Virus record (IMG/VR): IMGVR_UViG_3300046675_000122
Location: 1-41,887 of that record
Reading direction: 5' to 3' (one strand)
Origin: a virus
Length of the DNA: 41,887 bases
The notes under the pieces were generated by a model. The model made no database searches. It was given only the letters and a program-made list of their open reading frames with translations, and had not been told where the DNA came from. Both the position numbers and the translations under genes were made by a program. Of the stretch, positions 7,232 to 15,626 are shown piece after piece (position 1 is the first letter of the stretch; each line of letters begins with the position of its first letter).

Positions 7232-9639
7232 TCGCCCTCGGCCTTGCGCTCGGCAGCCGATTCGCGCTGTTCGTGCGCGGCATCGGCCTCGTTCGCGTTC
7301 GTCTCCTTCGCCTGCTGGAGGCTCATCTGGTGAGCCTGCTGGCTCTGCTGCATGTCCTGCTGGTGCTGCGCGTCGGCCTGCGCCATTTCCTGCGCGCCCT
7401 GCACGATGTCGCCCTGCATCTGCGCGGATTGCTGCACGGCCTTCTGCGCGGCGGCGTCTCTGGCGACCTGCGCCTTGACCTGCGCCTGGATGAGAATGGC
7501 CTGCACTTCCGCCATCGTCTTCTCGCGGAACGCCTCGAGCTCGCCCTGGACCTTCTGGGTCTGGAGCGCCATCTGGTTCTGCATCTTCTGCATTTCCATC
7601 TGCATCTCGGCGTTTTTCATCTGAAGATCGCTCTGCTGCGCCTGCTGATCGCTCTGCGCCTTGGCCTGAATCGCCATCATCTTCGGGTCCTGCTTCGGCG
7701 GCGGCGGGTTGGCCTTCATGTCGTCGAAGGCGGCTTCGATCACGCCCTCGATGTCGCGGCCAACCCTGAACCCGCGGATGCCGAACATGAGAAGGGCTTC
7801 GGCGATCGGCATGAACTGCGGATTCCCCTCGACCGCGGGGATGGTGGCCTGCAGGAACTGGGTGATGCCGGTGATGAACTCGTTCCGCGCCGCGCGCTCG
7901 GTGTCGAGGTCGGGCTGGACGAGGGTGTCGGAGGCGATCTCTATCCGGTAGTCGGCAAGACGCCCCTGCCGCAGCAACTGCAGCGCCTGTCCCACGATGC
8001 CCATCGGCGCGGGCGGCTGCATCGGCGGGGGCGGCACGCCCGGATTCATCGGGACGACGTTCGGGGGCGCGGGCAGCATGCCGCCCTGAGGCGGCGGGCC
8101 CGGCGGGGCCATCGGCGGGGCTTGCTGCTGCTGCATGCGCGCGGCCATGGCGGCCTGCGCGTCCTTGATCGCCTTCTGTCCGTCCGGGGACTGCATGATC
8201 GCGGACTGCTGCACCAGCGTCTGGTCATCGAAGAATTCCACCATGACGTGCGCCATCAGACGCAGGATGTCGGTGACGAAGCGGGCGAGGTCCTGTTTGA
8301 GCGCGTCGAGCCGCACGGAGGCGAACTGCGCCTTGATCTTCTGCGCGCCGAGGGTTTCGTTCGGGTTCGATGCCCCACGGATGATGTCGGAGAGTCCCGT
8401 GATCTGGTAGATGTCCTGAATCAACTGCTGGCGCACGTTGAAGAGCTGCGTCACCGTCTCGATGATGGTGTCGAGCGGCAGGAGGTCCATCGTCCCCTTG
8501 ATGCCGCCCTTCTCGGCGAACGCGGCCCAAGTGTCGACGGGGATCAACTGGTTGTCGACCCCTTCGGTGAACATCCGCTGGATGCCTTCCTGCCCCTGAT
8601 CGTAGACGCCGACGACCTTCAATGCCTTCACCAGCATCTGCAGGCGCTGCGTGAGCGTGTCGATCTCGTCCGCCTGATCCTGATACATGACGTAATCGGG
8701 AACGGGAACGAGGTTGCCGGTGGTGTTGGTGGCGAATAAGGGCTTCGGACAGGGAAAGAAGCCCGGAAACTTCGTCGGGTCGTCCTTCTCATCGAGCAGG
8801 TCCGACCATTGCAGCGAGATCCAGCAGACTTTGGAGGTCCGCTTGTCCCAGATTTCGTAAATCTTGGCCTGCTTGAAGACCAGATGCTTCGGCTCGTCGG
8901 TTTCGACGGTCGAGTTCGACGCGTTCGGGTGCCGCGCGGGGACGTAGTCGAGCGGAATCTGGTCGCCAACTTTCGGGAAGCGGGCTTTGAGTTCGTCCCG
9001 CGTCATGTAGATGATGCGCCACAGCGCCGGCACCTCTTCCCACGTCCGGCTCGGCACGAAACCGAAGTCTTCCCAGTAGACGAAGTCGACGGCGGCGATG
9101 TTGCCGGCCAACTTCGCGTAGTAGTCGTTGTCGAGCGTGCCCGTCGGACTGTCCTGCGCCTTCTGGTATCTGACCCACGCGCAGCCCATACCGGGGAGAA
9201 GGCGATCCTGCAGCGCGTTCTTGATCGCCGGATGAAAGTCCGACTGGAAGCAGAGCTGGAAGTCGAGCGAGCGTTCGAGAATGAGTGCGGCGACGCGCGC
9301 GACCTGATCGGGGTCGGTGAAGCGGCGCATGACGATCGGCTGCGGCGGGCGACCGTACACCGCGGGCATGGTCGTGTTGATGATCGACCAGAGCATGTTG
9401 TACTTCTTGACGTTGATGCTGATGCCCTGCTCGGCGCGGGTGTCGCGGTAGCGGTTGACGACCCGGGTCGCCCGCTCGCGCCACTTCTCCATCTCCTTCT
9501 CGCAAGCCTTGACCTCCATTTTCCAGTAGGTGCAGCGGCCTTTGGAATCGTTGCCGAAGTCGGCATAAGACTCGACGGGGGTGTTGACGCCGTGGTTGGT
9601 GGCGGCATCGGTAACGTAGGCGGTGTTGCCGGGCGTCAT
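7228..9639 (-). CDS. portal protein, P22 type
   Basis: 803-residue portal, the dodecameric ring at one capsid vertex through which DNA is packaged and ejected. Size and N-terminal features (EKWRERATRVVNRYRD, INVKKYNMLWSIINTTMPAVYG, RPPQPIVMRR) match the P22 gp1 type. Residues 500-550 are Pro/Met-rich. From about residue 650 the chain is an extremely Gln/Ala-rich coiled coil, probably the long internal barrel seen in P22-like portals. The gene follows the ART-like gene with an overlap of four bases (9636-9639) and overlaps the next start, so the packaging genes are translated as a coupled set. Confidence 0.93.
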   Translation of the reverse strand: MTPGNTAYVTDAATNHGVNTPVESYADFGNDSKGRCTYWKMEVKACEKEMEKWRERATRVVNRYRDTRAEQGISINVKKYNMLWSIINTTMPAVYGRPPQPIVMRRFTDPDQVARVAALILERSLDFQLCFQSDFHPAIKNALQDRLLPGMGCAWVRYQKAQDSPTGTLDNDYYAKLAGNIAAVDFVYWEDFGFVPSRTWEEVPALWRIIYMTRDELKARFPKVGDQIPLDYVPARHPNASNSTVETDEPKHLVFKQAKIYEIWDKRTSKVCWISLQWSDLLDEKDDPTKFPGFFPCPKPLFATNTTGNLVPVPDYVMYQDQADEIDTLTQRLQMLVKALKVVGVYDQGQEGIQRMFTEGVDNQLIPVDTWAAFAEKGGIKGTMDLLPLDTIIETVTQLFNVRQQLIQDIYQITGLSDIIRGASNPNETLGAQKIKAQFASVRLDALKQDLARFVTDILRLMAHVMVEFFDDQTLVQQSAIMQSPDGQKAIKDAQAAMAARMQQQQAPPMAPPGPPPQGGMLPAPPNVVPMNPGVPPPPMQPPAPMGIVGQALQLLRQGRLADYRIEIASDTLVQPDLDTERAARNEFITGITQFLQATIPAVEGNPQFMPIAEALLMFGIRGFRVGRDIEGVIEAAFDDMKANPPPPKQDPKMMAIQAKAQSDQQAQQSDLQMKNAEMQMEMQKMQNQMALQTQKVQGELEAFREKTMAEVQAILIQAQVKAQVARDAAAQKAVQQSAQMQGDIVQGAQEMAQADAQHQQDMQQSQQAHQMSLQQAKETNANEADAAHEQRESAAERKAEGE

Positions 9640-10688
9640 GGCGACTCCACTGGCTGCGGTTTCATGCGGTTGAGCAATTCCTGATCCCAGATGACGTGGT
9701 TCATCGTGCCCTGACCGGCATAGCGCGAGCCGGCGTCAAGGTAGGACACACCGGGGATGCCGAGCGACTGCAACGCATCCGCTCCCCCGAGCGCCGAGTA
9801 GAGTTGCTCTCCAGTTGCGCTATTGATGTCCCTGTACGGATGGCCGGCTCGCAGCCCCGTTCCGGCCCCATAAGTCGGCGCTTTTTCTGCAATGGCCGAG
9901 GAAAGAGCGTCCTTCACCAGTTGCGTCTGCTCGCTCAGCGGCTTGTCCCATTGCAACATCCGAGGCAGCACTTCGTCGGGCAGATCCTGCTGATACATCT
10001 TGCCGAGCTTCCCAAATGTCGCACCAGAGTCCTTCCAGTTGCGAAGCCATTCGACCGCTGCCTTCGGGTCTTGCATGATCGAGGGCGACTTGCTGATGTT
10101 GTCGATTGCTTTCTGAATAGGATCACTGACTCCGGGCGCTCCACTCAGATAATGCACATAATTCAATGCCTGCTGTGCGGCGCCGGGACCAACATTCTTG
10201 TCCATGATCTCTCCGGTCGGATAACGCATGCCCACGCCGCCGAGCATATCGCTGTAGCTCTGCGCTGTCGCCGGATTCTCGGCAAAGTAGATGCCATGTC
10301 CATATGACTGCGCGCCCTGTCCCGTTCCGACCTTGCTCAGATCGTAGGCGTCCACCGAGTGCGGCGTGCCATGGTAGGTCACGACGCCGGCCATGCCGAT
10401 CGGAGCGAAACCCTGCGCGGTATTGAGCATCGACTCCCGATTTGCTGGATTGCTCGCATCCTCGGCGATCTGCGCGCCGAAGCGGTCAGCAAGTTCACCT
10501 GGGTTAGAGAGAAGGCTTGCAAGATAGTCCCTGCCGATGCGTTTGGCCGAGTCGATGGAGGACGTGAGGTTTCCAATGGAAGCATTGCGGCGCATCTGGT
10601 CAAGCGCGCCGGGAATGCTCGATATCGCATCGACTGAAGCCGAACCGCGGGCAAGAAGCTGCGCGAGGTAGGACTTCCAGTCGTCCAT
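9636..10688 (-). CDS. ADP-ribosyltransferase-like protein (polyvalent-protein ART type)
   Basis: 350-residue protein with the signature of the ADP-ribosyltransferase domain found in phage polyvalent proteins. YHGTPH at residues 105-110 is followed by YDLSKVGTGQGAQSYGHGIYF in parts (SKVGTGQGAQ; GHGIYFAEN at 130-138), and the C-terminal end has GIPGVSYLDAGSR and NHVIWD. In ART enzymes the H and Y residues bind NAD. The acidic catalytic residue cannot be assigned with certainty by eye. The N-terminal 90 residues are helical. It is encoded between terminase and portal, so it may enter the cell with the DNA and modify host proteins early. Upstream GGAGAATCTGAGC provides a ribosome site. Confidence 0.75.
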   Translation of the reverse strand: MDDWKSYLAQLLARGSASVDAISSIPGALDQMRRNASIGNLTSSIDSAKRIGRDYLASLLSNPGELADRFGAQIAEDASNPANRESMLNTAQGFAPIGMAGVVTYHGTPHSVDAYDLSKVGTGQGAQSYGHGIYFAENPATAQSYSDMLGGVGMRYPTGEIMDKNVGPGAAQQALNYVHYLSGAPGVSDPIQKAIDNISKSPSIMQDPKAAVEWLRNWKDSGATFGKLGKMYQQDLPDEVLPRMLQWDKPLSEQTQLVKDALSSAIAEKAPTYGAGTGLRAGHPYRDINSATGEQLYSALGGADALQSLGIPGVSYLDAGSRYAGQGTMNHVIWDQELLNRMKPQPVESP

Positions 10689-10690
10689 GC

Positions 10691-10819
10691 TCAGATTCTC
10701 CGCAGAACTTTCATTGTGATGGCGCGATGGGACTGATACTCGGCACTCAGCAACGAAATGAACCTTTGGATTACCGCTTCATAGCGGGTTCCGAACTTTC
10801 GCTGCTTTGCTCGTTTCAT
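10691..10819 (-). CDS. 42-aa basic protein between terminase and ART gene
   Basis: Very short gene starting MKRAKQRKFGTRYEAV and ending VLRRI, rich in Lys and Arg. It begins one base after the terminase stop and has a clear GGAGA ribosome site seven bases upstream. A nearly identical GGAGAATCT sequence then precedes the next gene. The gene fills an otherwise empty gap exactly. Function is unknown; its charge suggests nucleic acid binding, but this is speculative. Confidence 0.65.
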   Translation of the reverse strand: MKRAKQRKFGTRYEAVIQRFISLLSAEYQSHRAITMKVLRRI

Positions 10820-12412
10820 TTAGATTCTCCGGTCGAGCGGGCGGGCAACGGTCGACCAGAGGTCGGCAAGACGGACGTTTCCGCCGAAGGGCTTGGTCGC
10901 ATCGTAGGCCGTTTCGGGGAACTCGTACACGTTATCGGTGCGCCGGGGTTTGACCTGCCCGCCGACCACACCCCGAAGGACGTTGGCGAGGGCGTCGACC
11001 ACGTCGTCGTGGAGGCCGTCGGGGAAGTGGACGAACTCGCTGACGAGATCCGAGAGCCACGGAGCGGCGACCGGGAAGTAGACCCGTCCCGCCTCCAAGG
11101 CGCCCTGCAGCGGTCCCGCCTTCGCCTCCTTGTTGCCCACCCGGCTGAGCTTGAGGAATCGCGGGTGCAGGCCGGCGGCGTGGAGTTTCTCCATGATGTA
11201 AGGAGCGGAGGCCTGGACGATATTGTCGTGCTCGCAGAGGTAGGCCGAGACGTCGCGGTGGCGCTGGAGGAGGGTGACGAGAGCGGCGACCGATTCCTCG
11301 ATCGGGGCCTGCTTCCGCCAGAGGTCGACCAGATAGTATTCGTCGAGCCCCAAGGAATTGCGGATGACGCCGACGACGACGTGGACGGTGTAGTCACCGG
11401 CGCCGGCGGAAAGGGCGAAGTCGCTCGCGGCGACGAGCCGGCTCCGCAACGGCATGTCCATCGGGGTGAAGGTGCGCTCCAGCCATTGCGCCTGGAAGAA
11501 GTTCCCGAGCTCCGCCACCGGGTCATTGAGGTAGAGGCACCTCCAGACGCGAGGGCCGACGGCGACGCGGGTGCGCTCGAGTTCCACGAGCGGGTACATC
11601 TCGGGCCACAGCGCGTTTCCCTCCTGGTCGATCGCCCGGAAGTGGAGGTGCCGGTACGCCTCGCCCCCAGCCTCCATCTCGCGGATGACGGTGCCGGTGA
11701 GGTCGTCCAACGCCCATCTTGTCGCGGTGATGCAAAGCCGCGCCTGCGGCGCCTGGCGGGTGAGGAACACGGAGCGGAACCATTCGACGAGGGCGGCTTT
11801 GACGATGGCACTCGACGCCTCGGTTGCGTCCTTGATGCTGTCGTCCACGACCCCCCAGTGGAAGCCGCGGCCGGTAAGAGCGCCCCCGCGGCCGATGAAG
11901 AGCGCGCCCCCGCCCGCCATCGTCCGCATGTTGTCGATCGATTGGCTCGCCTCATCCAACTCCAGCGTCTCGAACACTTCCTTGTACTCAGGACTCCGGA
12001 GGAGATGCCGAAACTGCCGCCCGAAGGTCTGGGAGAGCTCCGCCCCGTAAGAGGCGACCACGATGTCCCAGTCGGGGTGACGGCCTAAGATCCAGGCAGG
12101 GGCGAGGATCGAGGTAAGCAGGGACTTGCCTGACCGCGGAGGGCTGGAGACTAATAGCCTGCGGTTATCGCCGCGTTCGCAGCGTTCGATTTCCTCAATG
12201 ATCTCTTCGTGGTGGGCGGCGAAGATGTAGCCCGGCCGTACCCACCTTATGAAATGGCGCAGGCTCTTCTTGGCGAGTCGCCGGGCAAGGAGGAGACAGG
12301 CGGCCTCCGCCGGCTGGAGTTCGGAGACGAGCCTTCCGCGAACCTCCAGAGCGCGCACGAAGGCGACTTCGGCCTCAGTGCGGGTCAAGCCGCCGAATTC
12401 AAGGTCGGCCAT
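10820..12412 (-). CDS. terL: terminase large subunit
   Basis: 530-residue DNA-packaging motor with ATPase and nuclease domains. Visible motifs are Walker A SSPPRSGKS (residues 89-97), Walker B GVVDDS (187-192), the coupling motif LCITATRW (226-233), and RNase-H-type nuclease acidic residues in VAASDFALS (D331), LCEHDN (E394) and GLHDDVVDAL (D469/D470). It cuts concatemeric DNA and pumps it through the portal. The ATG at 12412 overlaps the stop of the upstream small membrane gene by one base (TGATG). This is the gp17/gp2-like class that often supports headful packaging, which agrees with the permuted ends of the contig. Confidence 0.95.
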   Translation of the reverse strand: MADLEFGGLTRTEAEVAFVRALEVRGRLVSELQPAEAACLLLARRLAKKSLRHFIRWVRPGYIFAAHHEEIIEEIERCERGDNRRLLVSSPPRSGKSLLTSILAPAWILGRHPDWDIVVASYGAELSQTFGRQFRHLLRSPEYKEVFETLELDEASQSIDNMRTMAGGGALFIGRGGALTGRGFHWGVVDDSIKDATEASSAIVKAALVEWFRSVFLTRQAPQARLCITATRWALDDLTGTVIREMEAGGEAYRHLHFRAIDQEGNALWPEMYPLVELERTRVAVGPRVWRCLYLNDPVAELGNFFQAQWLERTFTPMDMPLRSRLVAASDFALSAGAGDYTVHVVVGVIRNSLGLDEYYLVDLWRKQAPIEESVAALVTLLQRHRDVSAYLCEHDNIVQASAPYIMEKLHAAGLHPRFLKLSRVGNKEAKAGPLQGALEAGRVYFPVAAPWLSDLVSEFVHFPDGLHDDVVDALANVLRGVVGGQVKPRRTDNVYEFPETAYDATKPFGGNVRLADLWSTVARPLDRRI

Positions 12413-12528
12413 CAGTCAGAGAAGAGCGCGAACGCGGACGGCAGCAGCCAGAGAAAGACCGCCAGCAGATACCACGGCCACTCCATCCCGTAGTGATAGA
12501 GCAGCAGACAGGCAATGAACAGCGTCAT
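12412..12528 (-). CDS. small membrane protein, 38 aa
   Basis: Small hydrophobic protein starting MTLFIACLLLYHYG and containing WPWYLLAVFLWLLPS. The two hydrophobic stretches could form a helical hairpin or one long membrane helix. No strong ribosome site precedes the ATG at 12528. An in-frame TTG at 12600 would add 24 residues. The stop overlaps the terminase start by one base (TGATG), which supports translation. Function unknown; holin-like activity cannot be excluded, though the lysis genes lie elsewhere (23575-25754). Confidence 0.5.
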   Translation of the reverse strand: MTLFIACLLLYHYGMEWPWYLLAVFLWLLPSAFALFSD

Positions 12529-12598
12529 CGCACTGCACAAACCCGTTTGGTATAAACCCGTGTTATCGACATCCCATACCCCTTGGTTGCGTTGCAGC

Positions 12599-12650
12599 AA
12601 AAAGCCCCATCAGCCGTATTTTTTGATTTTGCAGGCCGATTTTCCTGGGG
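12599..12650 (-). terminator. possible terminator/attenuator after terS
   Basis: On the minus strand CCCCA and TCGGCC can pair with GGCTGA and TGGGG (one G-U pair, a bulge, a long A-rich loop), followed at once by C and five T residues. It lies in the gap between the small terminase gene and the small membrane gene. It could reduce transcription into the late operon. Confidence 0.4.
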
Positions 12651-12652
12651 AT

Positions 12653-13219
12653 TCACTTCTGTCCTTCGCTCGTAGGGGGGGTGTCTTTCGGTAGGAAGGA
12701 GGGAATGTCCGGTACGACCAAGGGAGGTAGATCCAGAATTATTGGCTGCTTGGGTGAGGGACTGAGTGGTCCGGTTCCGCTCGGAGTCCCGGCCTCGTCG
12801 CCCGCTGACGGGGGGCTCTCTTTCATGGGCTCCAGGGTGACCACTGGCAGGGGAGCGGCAGGCGACCGCATCATCGCCACTATGTCCGCTTCGGTCAACT
12901 CAGATGCGCGTGACATATCCGTAAGTGGCGAGAGCATCAAGTGCTTAGGTGCATCCCCCCATCCACGCTGGAGGATCATCGCTGCGGCCCGTACTCGCAG
13001 TTCCATGTCCTCCCGACGGTCATTCATCACAGCGGCTAGCAGGCGTGCAGCGTCTTCGGTGTAGTCCCTGAACAGTTGCCATAGCTGGCGCCCGTCGGAC
13101 AGCCTGGGAACCGATCCTCGGCCGTTGCCGCTGCCTTTCTTACCCCAGCGCGGGTGAGCCTGTCCTTTCTGGAATGGACGACCAACGACCCGTTTAGCGC
13201 CAGTAGCGGACGTTTCCAT
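12653..13219 (-). CDS. terS: putative terminase small subunit
   Basis: 188-residue protein directly upstream of terL. The N-terminal part (VGRPFQKGQ, HPRWGKKGSGNGRG) matches a basic, Gly-rich lead common in small phage DNA-binding proteins. The middle is helical (LWQLFRDYTEDAARLLAAV, ELRVRAAAMILQRGWG) and the C-terminal 60 residues are Pro-rich and disordered. A small terminase recognises the packaging site and regulates the motor. The name rests on gene order and general features rather than a diagnostic motif. I chose the ATG at 13219. An in-frame TTG at 13246, with a GGGGG upstream, adds nine residues and is possible. Confidence 0.65.
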   Translation of the reverse strand: METSATGAKRVVGRPFQKGQAHPRWGKKGSGNGRGSVPRLSDGRQLWQLFRDYTEDAARLLAAVMNDRREDMELRVRAAAMILQRGWGDAPKHLMLSPLTDMSRASELTEADIVAMMRSPAAPLPVVTLEPMKESPPSAGDEAGTPSGTGPLSPSPKQPIILDLPPLVVPDIPSFLPKDTPPTSEGQK

Positions 13220-13246
13220 GGGCGCAAGCGTACCACTGTGGCACAA

Positions 13247-13595
13247 GCATGCAATGCCCCCTAGTGCTCGTCAGGCATTGTTGTTGCGTACGGAGTGCCT
13301 ACTGCAAAGCCTAGGTCTACGCCTGTGCTCTGCTGCCACTACTTCCCAGGATGATTGGGTGATAGTGAATGCTTACCAACGTGCCGTAAATCGTCACAGT
13401 GACGGCGTAGGGCGTCACATGGGTGTGGATAGTTAGTCGAGAGTGACTCGTGCTTTGTTGAATATCAGGCACTTAGCCTGTTGATTGTTTCTGGTACGGG
13501 TGTCGCATAGGTATGGGCGTAGGACCGATCAACTATCAGGACGACACCAAATGATCTTAACTAACCCGAATCAACCGACCAAGGGGGAATCGACC
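13247..13595. other. divergent intergenic region (terS / early small genes)
   Basis: About 350 bases without a convincing gene between the divergent late and early clusters. It should hold promoters for both, but I find only weak matches, such as a TTGATT near 13481 on the plus strand. The visible structure is the palindrome cluster at 13392-13418. An in-frame ATG at 13551 could extend the first plus-strand gene. Confidence 0.6.
13392..13418. promoter_or_regulatory. CGTCAC/GTGACG half-site cluster (putative operator)
   Basis: CGTCAC-A-GTGACG forms a perfect 13-base palindrome at 13392-13404, and a further CGTCAC follows at 13413-13418. The same half-sites recur as two inverted pairs at 17333-17372. 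The arrangement suggests binding sites of a dimeric phage regulator. Confidence 0.4.
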
Positions 13596-13826
13596 ATGAC
13601 ACAAGCCTACAGTGATCCGAGCAGGGAATCCGATCCTCATGCGTTGCCCGACGTGGAAGTGTTCTACAAGCAACGTGGCGACGTTTACGACGGCGCCGCA
13701 TTGCCCGATGCTGGTTGGTATTACTGGTACTGCTTCCCTGGTTGCCTGCCCGATTCGGACCCGATCGGCCCGTTTGAGACCGAGGCCGAGGCGAAGGCAG
13801 CGGCGCAGGAAGATTCGCAATCATGA
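13596..13826 (+). CDS. conserved small phage protein, 76 aa
   Basis: First gene of the short plus-strand cluster. The distinctive part is GWYYWYCFPGCLPDSDPIGPF (key residues W, C and the CLPDS..GPF pattern), followed by an Ala/Glu-rich helix. This pattern occurs in small early phage proteins of unknown function. The start at 13596 has GGGGGAA nine bases upstream. An in-frame ATG at 13551 would add 15 residues and also has AGGA upstream. The stop overlaps the next start as ATGA. Confidence 0.7.
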   Translation: MTQAYSDPSRESDPHALPDVEVFYKQRGDVYDGAALPDAGWYYWYCFPGCLPDSDPIGPFETEAEAKAAAQEDSQS

Positions 13827-13909
13827 GCGCGCTAACACGGCTCGAGCTCTACACCGCGGCGCTGTGCATTGTCGCCGTGATTATCGCCAACCTAATCGCA
13901 AGGGGTTAG
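13823..13909 (+). CDS. 28-aa single-pass membrane microprotein
   Basis: Tiny gene starting MSALTRLELYTAAL, with one hydrophobic segment (CIVAVIIANLIA) long enough to span or insert in the membrane. Its ATG overlaps the previous stop as ATGA, and the next gene follows after three bases with AGGGG from this gene as its ribosome site. This packing argues that it is translated. Function unknown. Confidence 0.55.
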   Translation: MSALTRLELYTAALCIVAVIIANLIARG

Positions 13910-13912
13910 ACC

Positions 13913-14536
13913 ATGAAAAGCTTAGAACAGTTTGATGTCGAAACCGCAAAAGCACGCGCCAAGCTAGAACGCGAACACGCCATAGCCGCTACGCTTCCGG
14001 CATTGCCTGACGCGCCGTCCATCATGGCGTTCGACCGCGAACCTTGGGTTTCCTACGAGGTTAAGACGATGGCGGATGCGCTCAGTATCATGCGCGCATT
14101 CGGTGAACTTGATTTCCTGTCGGCGCGGGAATCGGGTTGTCTGTCAATCGGTCGCGCCGATGGTCACGGCAAAGACTACGCGAACGCCAAAGAACGATGG
14201 GAGATCCCGCAAGGAGTCGAGCTCCGCCAGCGTGGCGGGCGCGGATTCTACACGGCGGAACTCGTTTTCTATCCGTTGACGCCAAGGGTCAAGGTTAGCG
14301 TCAAGATCGAACAGTTCCCGTACCAGTTCCGGGCACATATGGACGCGAATTACTCGCGCCATGGCGAAGTATCTAGCGCGAAGCTGAATGAGCCTAACGC
14401 ATTGCTCGGAATGTATACGGAGCGCGTCAAGTTCAACGGCGGATTGCCGGACGCTTTCGATCTTCGATACTACTTCAGCGGGCCGGATCACGTCGCCGAC
14501 CTCATCAACATTCTTCCGCAAAAGGTGACAGCATGA
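13913..14536 (+). CDS. hypothetical protein, 207 aa
   Basis: Unrecognised soluble protein. The N-terminus is a charged helix (VETAKARAKLEREHAIAATL). The rest has mixed alpha/beta character with motifs RGGRGFYTAELVFYP and LPDAFDLRYYFSGPDHV. No signal peptide, membrane segment or nuclease motif is visible. AAGGGG precedes the ATG at 13913. The stop overlaps the next start as ATGA, so it belongs to the coupled early cluster. A role in host takeover is possible from position alone. Confidence 0.7.
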   Translation: MKSLEQFDVETAKARAKLEREHAIAATLPALPDAPSIMAFDREPWVSYEVKTMADALSIMRAFGELDFLSARESGCLSIGRADGHGKDYANAKERWEIPQGVELRQRGGRGFYTAELVFYPLTPRVKVSVKIEQFPYQFRAHMDANYSRHGEVSSAKLNEPNALLGMYTERVKFNGGLPDAFDLRYYFSGPDHVADLINILPQKVTA

Positions 14537-14751
14537 GCGCGGACGTCTATATAACAGATGCTGCCGCGGTATTGCTTTGGCGCAATGAAGCATTTCGGCT
14601 GGAAAGCGTCGTCGCCGATCTTGTCGCGGCGCTGGAACGGTTGTTAGTTGAAGCGGGACAGGGGTCACGCAAAGGCCGCGCAATTGACTTGCTAGACCGC
14701 CAAACCGTCGACCAAGCCCGCGCCGCCATTGCCCGCGTCAGGGGGGAATGA
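14533..14751 (+). CDS. hypothetical helical protein, 72 aa
   Basis: Small helical protein with a hydrophobic heptad-like stretch (LESVVADLVAALERLLVEAG) and an Ala/Arg-rich C-terminus. No known motif. It is coupled on both sides: its ATG overlaps the preceding TGA, and GGGGGA at its 3' end serves the next gene. Possibly a dimerising coiled-coil protein. Confidence 0.65.
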   Translation: MSADVYITDAAAVLLWRNEAFRLESVVADLVAALERLLVEAGQGSRKGRAIDLLDRQTVDQARAAIARVRGE

Positions 14752-14753
14752 TG

Positions 14754-14972
14754 ATGACCGACCATTACAAACAGGTCTGCGCCATTGACGGCGCAATACG
14801 GAATCTGAAGCTCGTCCGCGATGCGCTCGCCGAGGCAAAGGCCGCCCCCAAACTGTTGCGGCGCATTCGGTCCGACCTGAAGTCTGCGGAAGGGGCGCGC
14901 AATCATGCGCGCGGGAAATGGTTGCGCGAGCAATGGAGAAAAGATGCAACCCAACCCTCCCACCCCGCTTGA
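14754..14972 (+). CDS. hypothetical basic protein, 72 aa
   Basis: Last gene of the short plus-strand cluster: a basic helical protein (AIRNLKLVRDALAEAKAAP, LLRRIRSDLKSAEGARNHARGK). Three successive ATG codons (14748, 14751, 14754) could start it. I chose the last because of its spacing from GGGGG. The protein has no recognised domain. A stem-loop at 15019-15042 lies downstream and faces the converging minus-strand operon. Confidence 0.6.
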   Translation: MTDHYKQVCAIDGAIRNLKLVRDALAEAKAAPKLLRRIRSDLKSAEGARNHARGKWLREQWRKDATQPSHPA

Positions 14973-15018
14973 GATTCGCCGCGAGCGCACCAGGCGGGCG
15001 GCTAAGTCTCCCTGACCC

Positions 15019-15042
15019 TGATGTTGTGAAAATGCAACATCA
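15019..15042. terminator. bidirectional stem-loop between convergent genes
   Basis: tgatgttg and caacatca form a perfect 8-bp stem with an 8-base loop. It lies between the plus-strand gene ending at 14972 and the minus-strand gene whose stop codon (15040-15042) is inside the right arm. T runs are short on both strands, so termination may be moderate. Confidence 0.5.
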
Positions 15043-15270
15043 TCTTTGCTGGTCACTGTGAACGAATCCGCCCGTTGATCTGGGCTTCCGCAGCGGTTGG
15101 GCATCCAGCTGAAACGGGCGGTATTTCCACAACGGGCAGACCGTCACCGTGCAATGCCTTATCTCGTCGATGTCCAGGCAGCAGCAGTCCAGGCACTTGG
15201 CCTTGATCGCCTGCCGGGGGCTGGCTGCGCCCGACTTTGCCCGCTCGATGACGCCATCATATTTGCTCAT
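15040..15270 (-). CDS. Cys-rich small phage protein
   Basis: 76-residue protein with a compact cysteine cluster: KAKCLDCCCLDIDEIRHC in parts (CLDCC, then RHC) and CPLWKYRPF. This spacing (CxxCC...C...C-P-L-W-x-Y-R) is a pattern I associate with small phage proteins of unknown function that probably bind a metal. It is the last gene of the methyltransferase-RusA operon and its ATG overlaps the RusA stop (ATGA). It may bind DNA or assist recombination, but this is inferred only from its neighbours. Confidence 0.75.
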   Translation of the reverse strand: MSKYDGVIERAKSGAASPRQAIKAKCLDCCCLDIDEIRHCTVTVCPLWKYRPFQLDAQPLRKPRSTGGFVHSDQQR

Positions 15271-15626
15271 CCGGTTATTTCCTCGATGTAGACGTTGACG
15301 GCCCCCGGAATGCCCTTGACCCGGATCAGGCGCAAGTCGTCGATCAGGCAGTCATCCTGATAGACGCCGGCCCACTGCATGGAGTCGGAGAGGGTTTTCC
15401 ACGCATTGTCCAAGTCCCGTTTGCGTTTGTCGGGCGGGCTGAAGTGAACCGTCACCCGCAGGCGGCTGAACAGGGTGCATTTCCTCCCGCTCTTGTGCGC
15501 TGCCGCAAAGACCGTGCTGCGGTATCGTTTCGCTTCGGTCGTCAGGTAATGGCTCCCGTTGCGCGTGTGCTTGGTCGCGTGGTTCCCCGTCGGCGGCCAC
15601 GGCAGCTCCAGCACGAGGCCGCTCAA
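15267..15626 (-). CDS. rusA: RusA-family Holliday junction resolvase
   Basis: 119-residue endonuclease that cuts four-way junctions during recombination and clears branched DNA before packaging. The family hallmarks are the N-terminal LELPWPPTGNH, then PPDKRKRDLDN (D71, D73) and YQDDCLIDDL (D91), which match the three essential acidic residues of RusA (Asp70, Asp72, Asp91 in E. coli). Length is normal for the family. The gene overlaps its neighbours at both ends by ATGA junctions. It works with the recombination proteins encoded at 18558-20775. Confidence 0.93.
   Translation of the reverse strand: MSGLVLELPWPPTGNHATKHTRNGSHYLTTEAKRYRSTVFAAAHKSGRKCTLFSRLRVTVHFSPPDKRKRDLDNAWKTLSDSMQWAGVYQDDCLIDDLRLIRVKGIPGAVNVYIEEITG

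Noticed and set aside
7192-12088. Long plus-strand frames opposite the portal, ART and terminase genes
   Set aside because: They are antisense to genes with clear motifs, are rich in Arg/His/Leu as is typical for antisense frames of GC-rich genes, and lack ribosome sites.
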